Below are positions 36,401-48,400 of a stretch of DNA of 64,000 bases, piece after piece. The position numbers and the translations under genes are program-made. This DNA comes from Bathymodiolus brooksi. Its lineage: Eukaryota > Mollusca > Bivalvia > Mytilida > Modiolidae. The notes under the pieces are model-generated. The model worked only from the letters and a program-made list of their open reading frames with translations. It had not been told where the DNA came from and ran no database searches. The first letter of the stretch is position 1, and each line of letters begins with the position of its first letter. The DNA lies in NCBI GenBank assembly GCA_963680875.1, contig OY804588.1:75912829-75976828 (forward strand), given 5' to 3'.

Positions 36401-39400
36401 GCTGATGAAAAATGGGGAATGATAGGTACACTGGTACAGAAAGGAGAAATGGCTCCTCAGGTAAGGAAATTAAAAAATAGAGGTACATAAAGGAACTTAA
36501 AAAATAATAGGTGATTGGGGTACAGAAAGGAGAAATGGCTCCTCAGGTAAAGAACTTAAAATATTAGGTGATTGAGGTACTGAAAGGGGAAATGGCTCCT
36601 CAGGTAAAAAACTTAAGATAAGGTGTTGAGGTACATAACGGAGAAATTAGTTTGAGTGATATCATCCACCATAGATCTGAGAACAATAGATTTAGGTGTT
36701 TTTAAAATCCGCCGTCTATTTGAAAGTTAAGTGATATCATTGATCATAGATCAGAGAAAAGGCTTTGGATTGCAAAAAATACTTCAATCTTAGTCTGTAT
36801 TAAAAGAAGAGCACATTTGTTTAAAATGAGATACACATGTATGTAAATGTGCCATGGATGAAAATCATATGATAATTTCATGTTCGGAACATATGATTGA
36901 CACATGATTTTTAAAACATATAATTTGCATAATAAACATGTGACTTGCGACAGGTCGGTGGTTTTCTCCGGGTCCTCCGGTTTCCTTCACCAATAAAACT
37001 GCCCGCCACGATATAACTGAAATATTGTTGACATTAACACCATCAAACAAACAAACTAATATACAGTATTGTGTTTTCTATTACAGGAAGTTACAGCGGA
37101 ATTATTGATTGAACAGATGAAGAAACATAAAGACGCAGCAGCTTTCATCGTGGAGGGGTATCCAAGGGATAAACTTCAAGTTGAAGAATTCAATAAACAT
37201 GTGAGTAGTTATAAGATAGATAACTCTGTATACACAGGGGAGATAACTCTGAACATTTTTATCTTAGACAACAATCATTGTAAATAGTAGGTACCATTTT
37301 TTAATTGAAATGGGTAAAAATCACTGGTACCACCCTGTTTTGAAAGGCCTGAGATAAGACAAATAGTGAACTATATAAAAAAAAGAAAAAAGACAAGGGA
37401 GATAACTCAATTTAACAATGTGTAACACATTGTTAAATTGAGTTAACTCCCTTTTTGATATTTTACATAGAGCATACTGGTAATTAAACAAAGGTGTAAC
37501 ACATTGTTAAATTGAGTTAACTCCCTTTTTTGATATTTTACATAGAGCATACTGGTAATTAAACAAATAACATTTTCCAATTGAATTAATCCTATCATAT
37601 GTTGTAAGGGAGGTAACTTTTTTACTGTAGCAAATATTTACAATAAAAACATAGTTATCTAACTTAGTATGCACTACACAGTTCTGGAATAACCTTCATC
37701 AGGTACCCTCAAAGTCAACACGTGACTGGAATAACCTTCATCTGGTACCCTCAAAATCAAAAGATGGGAAAGCCAAATAATTCAAAAATGTTTTGGGACA
37801 AGTAAAATTTAAGGACCTAAACATTTACATATTCATATTTGAATAGTAATCTACATAAATAAGTTTGATAGAGCTATCTTATGTAAAAACCAGCAACACA
37901 GCCACATTAGATAAACCAGATAGAAATTGTTAATATTGTATTAACAAAATGTAAATGTAAATAAAATTAATCTTTTGTAAAAATAAAATTTGCAGAAAAC
38001 AAGATTCCTTCATTGGATATTTAACATAGTGATTTTAAATGAGAGGTAGTTATTCGTTTTTTTGATATCGGTGGAATTGTTGACCATCAGCGTTAAAATT
38101 TATGTCTATGAATCTATATATATATTTTTTTTCAGATCGGTGGATTAAATTTTGCAATATTATTAGACTGTGAAGAATATTATATGCAGAAACGACTTTT
38201 AGACAGAGGAAATGCCAGTGGTCGTATTGATGATAATTTAAATGCCATCCAGAACAGATTGACCTTCTTCAAGAATAACTCATTACCAATATTAAAACAT
38301 TATGATGACCAAGGAAAATTGGTAGCGGTGAGTACAGAACATTTTCTCTATTAAAACATTTTAACAACCATGGAAATTTGGATGATAAACATACATAAAG
38401 CTGTTTAAATGATATTCAACCTTGTTTAGCTATTGTAACTATGGTCAGCTATGTCATATACAATTCTGGGCTGTGGTGGTGGTGATCTTATGATAGTTGG
38501 ATTTACAACTACCTATGCAATCATTGCCTATCACCACTGACGTTGTGAGTTTGAATCCCTCTCAGGTGAGGTGTACTCGATACAACATTATGTGATAAAG
38601 TTTGTCAGTGACTTTGGTAGGTCATTGGTTTTCTCTGGGTACTTCGGTTTCTTCCACCAATAAAACTGATTGCCACGATATAACTGAAATATTGTTGAAA
38701 GTGGCATTCAGCACCATAAACGTAAACTAACCTTGGATATTTGGATGATAACATAAATAAAGCTATTTAAATGATATTCAAATTATTCTTACTATGGTTC
38801 GCTATGTCATATAAAATTCTACCGTGTGAGATATACCATTTGCACATTTCCAACTCTATTCTAAATTTACGTGTTTTTGTAGGAGTTAGTTCCCTTTAAT
38901 TGAGACAAAAGTGTCCAGTTCACGCAAAGTTCAATGAAAATAACATGTATTTTTCTCATTCTCAGAGTATACAATGTGAGATACAGAGTCACTGTATAAA
39001 ATTTAATTGTTATAACAACTTATAGTTTTTTTATTTGCTACGAAATTATCCTCTGTTTTTTTTCAAGATTCAAATAAGTACGAGTGCGGTAGATTATGGG
39101 TTCGAGCTCCAATGAGGTAAAACCAAAGACTATAAAATTGGTATTTGTTGCTTTTTTGCCATACATGCAGCATTAAGGAGAAAGAGCAAAGACTGGTTGA
39201 CTCGGAATCAGGATAATGTGTCTGAGTGGGGCGACATGTCTATCTGCAGACTGTTGTTTCAGTGAGCTAGCACTAAAAAATGCAACAAAGCGTGTTGGTC
39301 TAGTATAAAGTGTACCTCATCATCATCTCATTTAAGGTTAACTTTTTCTCGCCATGATATGGCTGAAAATTGCTGAGTTGGTATTAAACAACAATCACTC

Positions 39401-42400
39401 ACTCACTCCTCCATAAGGGAAGCAACTCCTATGAAAAAAGTATTTAAAAAAAATCATATAATTTTAGAATCAAATCAGGATGCACCAATGGTCTATTGTA
39501 GTACCTATTTGATATTAAAGATAAGAATATCTCTATGATTTGTTTGTTTTTTGTTTCAGATGGATGGTGACAGAGATTTAGATGAAATTTTCTACAACAT
39601 TTCACAAATTTTAGATTTTGCATTTTTTGGAAGAAAGGTAGGCTAAGTTATAATTATTTTTTATGGTATTTGTAGAAGAAGAAATACATGATTTCTGAGA
39701 ATTTTTATTTTATTTCACAAATCATAACAAGTAATTTAACAAGTAAATAACATAATGATAATAACTAGTCTGTGGGGAGTTGTAAATTTAGGGCGAAAGT
39801 AAAAAAAAATTAATAAAAAAATAAAAAATTAATTATACTACATGTTAACTAATTGACAAGTTTCATTATCAAAAATATGTCCCAAATGACCAACTAATGC
39901 AGTTGTTCACGAATATGCACAGTACATGAGCGAGTTACAAATTTATTCGGTCATGAGTCATATTTTTGATCATAATATTCATCAGTTAGTTAAAGCACAC
40001 AAAAAAGTAGTTCTGACAACGAAGTGGCACTAAATATAGCAAAAGTGAAAATAAAAAACAATGAATTCACTGTTAAATTATCGTTTTTATTTAACTCATA
40101 TAAACATACATGTTTGAAAAATTCTCCTCATATTGATTCTTCTTGGATTTTCGTGCAACTTATACTACTACAAGAAAAAATTCTACTGGCTCTAGTGTTT
40201 AATGTTGATTATACAATATTCTTACAAATAATGGTTTTCAAGTATTAGTTAGTTAAACACAAATTTGAATTTTTTATGTCATAATTTACTTTAAATATAT
40301 AGTAAACTGTGGTGACAAATATTCAATTATCTGTTTTATTTCATTATAAGAAGTAACATAATATCTGTTTTTACTGGGTTTTTTTTCATTTAAATTGGAC
40401 TAGAAAGTGAGAAAGTGAGTTTTTATATGAATAAATAAGGGTAATTTCAAAAAACGTGACTCATGTTTAAGACAATGCTTTACAATTTAAATAACATATA
40501 TGTACTTGTAGAGGTTATCTTGATAGGTATAATATCTTATATAACATACATGTAACAAGATAATTTGTTGGTTTACCTGAGAGGTAGAAAAAAATCTAAA
40601 GACATCCTAAATTATTGTTATTAAACATTATAGATACAAAATCTGTATGAATTTTATTACAAAATATGGTTCAAATATAATCAAAAAATTGTAAGAACAT
40701 TGCCACCCTAATAGATTTGTTAATTACTTATGACCCCTTTTGATCCCCCTTTTCATCAACTATCTTCATATAATTATCACCCACACTTAGTAAAGACATA
40801 CCTGTAACATAAGTCTTTAAGCTCTGTACAGTAGGAAACATGAATGTAAGTAACTTTCAATTATATACAAGAGGAAGTAAGAATTTCTTAAGTATTTTTT
40901 CTTTTTTTGTGCCTGTTTTAAGCCAGGTCATAGATTTATAATGTCATATGTCGTAGTCTTTTTCATGTTCAATGATTTTTAAATGGGGGGTGATTTTTTA
41001 TTTGGTTGATATTGGTGGAATTGATGACCATCATTGTTTAAACTATATTTTCTTAATTTTCTGTGAAAAATGACTGACCATGATTTTTTATGATATCATT
41101 ATTAATGAATAGCCACAAGATTTAAAGAAAAATAAATATGAGGTGGAAAGAATGAAATTACCAAATAAAAACAGTGATTTTACTTTTTTTTTATCTTGAT
41201 CTTGTTCCTCATGGAAAAAAAAGGGGGAGGGTACTAGTTTATTTCTAAGTTCAGATATGTTCTAACTGTATACAATAAACTTCATAAATGTAACACTAAT
41301 TTACATTAAGACCATGACTGGTTTGCACAAACCTCAATTAAATCTTAAGTGTAAATTAATTTATGTACATCTCAAGTAAATTTAAGTGTCAATTAAGTTT
41401 TAATTGACATTTAAATTTAATTGAAGTTTTTGTACAACCCAGTTCTGGTATTATCCATGTATCATTTGCAAAATGTGATTTTTATCAGGAAAATGGTACT
41501 TATATAATTTTGGTGCATCTACTCCTAACTATATGTAGGAAATTATTCAGAATTAAGCATTTATTTAGTCAATAAAATTATGTTATAAAGTTTGTCAGTG
41601 ACTTGCGACAGATCAGTGATTTTCTCCGAGTACTCCAGTTTCCTCCACCAATAAAACTGACTGCCATGATATAATTAAATATTGTTGAAAGTGGCATTAA
41701 ACACCATAAACCTAAACCCTAGTCAATAGATGTAACAGCAAAGTGTGTGTAGATTAATGAACTTTGATGTACTTGTTTTTTCGTAATTGTGATTATTTTT
41801 TCATATTTTTTTTAAATTTCAGCCCAATGCACCTGGAGCTGGTGAGTAACTTTTTAATAAGATTTTATATATTGCTTTAGCCACCACTGTTGTCAAATCA
41901 ATCATAATGGGCACATATAGGTGAAGGTGGGACTATTCACCCCCCCCCCCCCCCCCCAAAGAAAAAGAAGAGAAAATAAGAAAAAAAATGAAGAAGAAAT
42001 CATCATCTTGAATTTTCAGCAAGTTTTGCTTCCAATGCGTTATTTACAAATCATTGGTCAGAAACGGTGAACAACAATATTTACACCCCCTAAAATACTA
42101 TTAATTTCCACAATTCTTTTAATCTTTTAATGATTTTCAATTCATCAAATAGAACCTGTAAATTCTATAAAAAAAATGTGGTTGTACAATTTATCTTTAT
42201 AGTAATATTACTTCATGTTAGAAAAAAATGGGTTCCGACCATCTTTCTTGTTATCATAATATTCATAATGAAAAGTTTCTATTATATGGATAAGAATTTG
42301 GTGTTAATTAAGTGTTGCATAAGGCAATCATGTTGTATTATTATAGTCTAATGTGTAAGCAATGTTATAATTTATGTAATTTACTAATTATTGACATTAA

Positions 42401-45400
42401 CAGCAGATCTCCATAATTATATAAGACATCAATTATTAAAGGGGAGATAATTTATACCTAGTAAAGGGAGATAAATCCAAATATTTGTCCACAGACATTT
42501 AAAGGAGCTATTAAAAGGTCATGTTGAAGGAGTTATTAAAGGGGAGACAATTTATACATAATAAAGGGAGATAAATCCAACTATTTGTCCACAGAAACTA
42601 AAGGAGCTATTCAAAGGGAGACAACTTATGCATGTTGAAGGATTAATGAAAGGGGAGACAAATAAATGTTAGAGAAACCGAAGGGACAATAAAAAATTGA
42701 CAATCCAGAGAAACTTGCAACACAGGGCACACAAGACAAAGAAAAACAACAAAGGCACAATATGTGTTGAACATCACTGTATGCAAGCAAACACAAATAA
42801 CGTAAATAAGATGTGCGTCCTCCTACAAACAGCTGGAGGTAAAGACGAACCGAACATCGTTTTTATACATGTAAAAGGAGTTATTAAAGGGGAGGTAATT
42901 TATACAAGATATAAGGGAGATAAATCCAATCATTTGACATGATCATTATTAAACTGCTGGAAGTGCATGTTAATTGTTATCATGGAAAATCCCCCTAATA
43001 TTCATTTTATTGAGTGGGTTGCAGAGAGTGGGCTGATAGGGAAAAGTGGGTATATATTTTATTTCCTCCCACAGTTCTAAGCCCAGATCTCTACATCTTA
43101 ATAGAATATTTGCAATATATATTTAATTGATGCACCTAACAATATTGAAGCAATCAGCATTTTTCTTATTTTAATATTTTCCACATTTTTAACACAATGT
43201 TCCTGTTTTGTGTAATAAAATTCCCCCACAATGTTCAATCCACACCCCTTTAATCTTCACAGTCGAAATATTTACGTACATATTGTGCACCTTGATCACG
43301 TGTGTAGAGGTGTTTGAAAATACAACTCGGCAACTAGATTTTTTTCGGGTTTTTTCATTTTGATATTAAGCGAGTGAGATATATTAGACCTAATATGATT
43401 CCTTTTATATGACTGTCAAATGAGTGCAAGCTAATTAGAATTAAATATTTGTTGTATCTTTAAAAAAAAAAATCTCTGACATTTCGCTTGGGGTCATGTC
43501 ATATAACCTTTCATACATCTTTGATCGTCCCATCATTATCCATACAGATAAATATATTGACCAATCGGACAACAGCTCTTGGCATGTATCAGTCTTCACA
43601 ATAAACTTTTTAACTTACCACCCAGGGAGACTTGTGCCAATGGAATTTTTACAAGTCCCCTCTGGAATTTACAAGTCCCCCATATCAAGACAATTTTTCC
43701 AAGGTTTAGATCAACGACTGAAATAACTTTGAGATGTACCTAGATTGATAATACTGGTGTGGCTTACTACTTTCGTGCTGTTTGACAGCATCAAGTTTGA
43801 ACTTATTTGTTCCTTTGACAAACACGCTGTCGACTTCATGATTTCTGCACCAGTTGCAGAACATCAATTGCTTGTCTTCGTCGTAGGCCAGCCTAGCTGC
43901 GGGACTGTAGCTCTTATGGTCCTTGTGCTGTTTTACTGATAGGTGATGGTCCGCAAATAACAAAAAAAAACAAGGACCTAAAGAGCTATGGTTCCGCAGC
44001 TAAGGCCAGCCAAGAACAATCTTTCGTCCATTGAGGAACAAATTTTCTTTCCCTGCATTCTTTATCATACTTTTTTTTTACCACCTGTCTTTCGTCCGCT
44101 GATGCTGGTCTTTTAAATTTTTTGCCGGGGATAGACCCCTCGACATAGCGTAGAAAGCTCATATACTACCTCCCTATGGTACCACGGGTTCTATGATACC
44201 GCGGTATTTATTTTGTCTGTTCCTATGCACTGCAGCGCCACCCGCCAGTTTTTCTATTTATATATTCATAAACACAACAGTCACATTTATCGGAACGTCT
44301 AGTCATTCTGTCCAAATGTCTTGAATTTTTGTAAGTGCACATATTTTTTATCTTTTCCTTAGAAATAGCGAACATTTTTATTTTACCCTGATACTATGCT
44401 TTGTAAAATGTCCAATAATTAAACCATAGTTTGTCTGCTATTTTTTTTAGAAATGTCGTCCGTTTGTTTACGTTTCATTTCAACCCGATTTGGGATTTTT
44501 GGTGCTATTTTTAGTTACTTTCTAGACCGACAAAGTTGATGGAAAAATTAAGCTATGAAAACATATTAACCAACATAACGTTACATCAAATTTACTCAAC
44601 TTCGTTACCTTTGTTATTTCAAAGAAACTTTACTTTATTAAATGTGATAAATTATCAAGATTTTCTTTATGGTATAAGATTGCCAGATATTCACCTTGAT
44701 TTAGTATTTATATATGATGTCTTGTTTTGTCAAACATTGTGTCCCATATTATTTATCTCCTTTACGGTTTTGACCAATCAAAAATTTCGATACATAATAT
44801 TCCATCAAATTGACCAATCAACGTAGCGGAAACAAAAAAAATATTTCGACCGACAAGACTGTCGTAAAAAACCCGAACTATATATCGTGCTATACTTTTT
44901 TTTATAGGCAATGCAACACGCTTTTTTGACCAATCGCAACGGTCTCGACAGATCACGGAAAATGAGATCATAGTTACGCAAGATAAGGAGTCACAGCTGA
45001 AAAAATTCTCACAATCCAGTAGGACTTCTCATATATCAAATTTCACAAGTCCCTAATAAATTTCACAAGCCATTGGCATCGGACTTGTGGCTAAATTCGC
45101 AGACTGATGTATATTACCCAATAGGAAAACAGCTCTTGGCATGTATATTACCCAATCAGACAACAGCTCTTGTCATGTATATTACCCAATTGGACAACAG
45201 CTCTTGGCATGTATATTAGCCAATCAGACGACAGCTCTTTGAGTGTATATTGACCAGTCAGGCAACAACTCTTGGCTTGTACTTGGTTTTGATACTAAAG
45301 ATTTAGTGGGCTTATGGCTGATTGGTCGGTTGAAAATATGAACCCTGACATTACCCCATCCGGAATGTTAGCATATTTCCAAAAAAAGAAAAAGATTCAA

Positions 45401-48400
45401 CAAAACATCTAATTTTAATTAGATTGAAATGAGGGAAAATTAATTTTGATGGACCCCCAAAGGAAGAAAAAGAGGAAGATATGATACTAAAACTTAGGTA
45501 AATAATCACCATGTCATCAATTTTAGTTAGCATGTTTTGTGTTATGTCTGAATTGAAATAAAGCTGCGTTTCTCAGATTTAGTGAAAAATGAAAATTTGA
45601 AAACATTAATAACTCACACACGTAATATTTAGGAAATAACTGTATTGTATTTTAAGATTTCCCAATGTCAATCTCTGAATTTACTGTTGCAAATTGAGTT
45701 TACCTACCGATGCATAGCAGAGCTGGATAAAAAGATATTTGTGACTGTAAAACAAAGATTTATGTCGGTAAAGCTTAAGATACAATACAATTTTCTCCAT
45801 TCTAATGCAATCAAACTATGCTTCGATAATTTTACATAAAAAAAAAAATATGTACTGAAATATCACTCAAACAATTACTGACTCTCAGAGATATTTTTTG
45901 AAATTTAAAAGCTAAGTGATGAGAAACAAGTTTTATTCAAGATGGCCATGTTTTGCCATCCATTTAGTCGTTACATTTTTGTTTATTTTTATTAACGTGA
46001 GTTCGAGTGATCTAAACCAATCATTTCCCTGGAAATGTTGAGGACTGTTTCGAAAAATATTCCATTATACAATAAGTTGCTGTGATAAACTATAATGTTA
46101 TTGCGATCAGACAAAAAATGGATTAAAAAAAATTAAGGTCAATCTATTTTTAGCCATGTGTATTTCTCCTTATCTTTTAATCAGGACTGATGTATTATTA
46201 TTAGAACTTAAAATAAACATTTTATCAGTATAAATTGGTTGGATATGGCTCTCTTGATGGACAATCTGACAACTGGATCTGTTTAACTGTTAAATGGTTT
46301 AAAAAATTGAATGTCAATCTATTTTTTTTAGCACCACATTTTTTTTCTATATACTTTAATGACATGTGTTAATATATTTCTATATACTTTAATAACATGT
46401 GTTTAATATATTCCTATACATAACTATTGAAAAATCCATTGATCTTATGTGTTACAACAAAAACTTTGCTATTTATGGTGAAATGTACTTGAAATCATTC
46501 TAATTAATGACCTTTGATTTTAAAGTAGGCAAATGTTTGTGCATCACTTATCATTTCACTTTTGTTGTGTTAGGGTCCAACCATTTTCTTATCATTCGCA
46601 GAAGAAGTAAGTGGGAAAGGGACTTAATTGGTTTCCATGTTCAGACTGTTTTTTTTTCTTCAAAATTTACAAAGGACATATAAGGGAAAAAGAGGGGATA
46701 TTACAACATTCCAATTATTTTTTTAGCTAGACCGAAGTAATCATTCCCCCCTCCCAATAACATAAGAAAATGGTTGGTACCTTATTGTGTTTAGTAAAAT
46801 ATTAATTTGACACTTATGACAGACCTCACAGTATAAGTTTAATTATATTGATTTATTGACGGAACCAAAAATTACTTCAAATGTTCTAGAAATTGGCACT
46901 ATAAATATTTAAGATATAGTTAAAGAGAAATCTTGGAAAAAGTTTCTCAGAACCTATTGTAGTATATACCAGTAATCTCCACCCACATTATACCCAAAAA
47001 TCCCTTTAAGGGTAACATTTCCTTGTGAAATGTGGATTTAATTTTGTACAACTACAAACGAAAGCACCAGAGTCTTTGGGGGATATGAGACCTATGTGTC
47101 CCTAAAATTTAGCACTGGCTGCATTGGGGAAACGTTTAAGAAATAATTTGCCTGAGAATGAGTAGTGAAGGAAATTTATGGATGTAAATGAACACTAGAG
47201 ACTATCCAACTTTATGCTCAGTCATAAATTCAGGTAAAAGGAACAGCCCTTTCATTGCTGTCCTACATTTCACAGTCACAATAGGGTCTTCAACAATGAA
47301 AATAACTCATACTCTAAAATGAGTGTGAAACAGTCCCTAGCCTGCAGTTGAGCAGTGAAGCAGTCCCTAGCCTGCAGTTGAGCAGTGAAACAGTCCCTAG
47401 CCTGCAGTTGAGCAGTGAAACAGTCCCTAGCCTGCAGTTGAGCAGTGAAACAGTCCCTAGCCTGCAGTTAAGCAGTGAAACAGTCCCTAGCCTGCAGTTG
47501 AGCAGTGAAACAGTTCCTAGCCTGCAGTTGAGCAGTGAAACAGTCCCTAGCCTGCAGTTGAGCAGTGAAACAGTCCCTAGCCTGCAGTTGAGCAGTGAAA
47601 CAGTCCCTAGCCTGCAGTTTAGCAGTGAAACAGTCCCTAGCCTGCAGTTGAGCAGTGAAACAGTCCCTAGCCTGCAGTTGAGCAGTGAAACAGTCCCCTA
47701 GCCTGCAGTTGAGCAGTGAAACAGTCCCCTAGCCTGCAGTTGAGCAGTGCTCTTTACTTTAACATGAATCATCATTGTGATATGCTACCTTTTACAAGTG
47801 GAGATTCCACAGTGTATGAGATTGAGGTTCAGGGGTTATGGGGTAGAGGCCTAGGGGTCTAAATTTTTAACACAGACTATAAAAAAAAAAGAAGAGAAAC
47901 CTATTTTTGTTATTAACGAGATATGGAAATACACTTGAAAATTGCTTGTCTCATCACTGTGATATGTAAATTCAAGCTTTCCCAAAATTAGGCCACAGGG
48001 TAATTTATGTTACAGCTTGTGTGATCCAAAAATCAAAATAGGTTGTCATTGAGAAAAAAAAAAACCCAAAAAACAAAAAAAATTGTTTTTGGCATCAAGC
48101 AGCTTTGTGATTTGAAGATTAAATTTTGTACCAGTAAAGTCCTCTAGGTTCCCATTGGCTGAAGTCCTGGGGTATCAAAATTTAGCGCTATTGCTATGAC
48201 AGCCCATAAGAGACACATTCTTATGAAGCTGTCTCTCATGGATAAATGCTCAATCAAGCGTAATAATTTGTTCGATGTCACAGTTGAAGCCATAATAGAC
48301 TTTATGAATGATTTGATGTCACAATTGAAATCATCCCAAAGCTTGGCATGTTTTTGCCTTCAATCCTTTTTGTTTGTGGAATTTTATTTTACGTTAAGAG

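Larger units (their letters stand above)
43550..45290. repeat. 34-bp minisatellite (host of the 43590 insertion)
   Basis: Units of type TATATTACCCAATCAGACAA then CAGCTCTTGGCATG recur about five times from 45107 to 45290, with one unit left of the inserted element at 43550-43589. Confidence 0.8.

Noticed and set aside
47348..47701. 117-codon frame [10 protein letters not shown] repeated
   Set aside because: By-product of a 30-bp minisatellite; no start context, no flanking exon signals.
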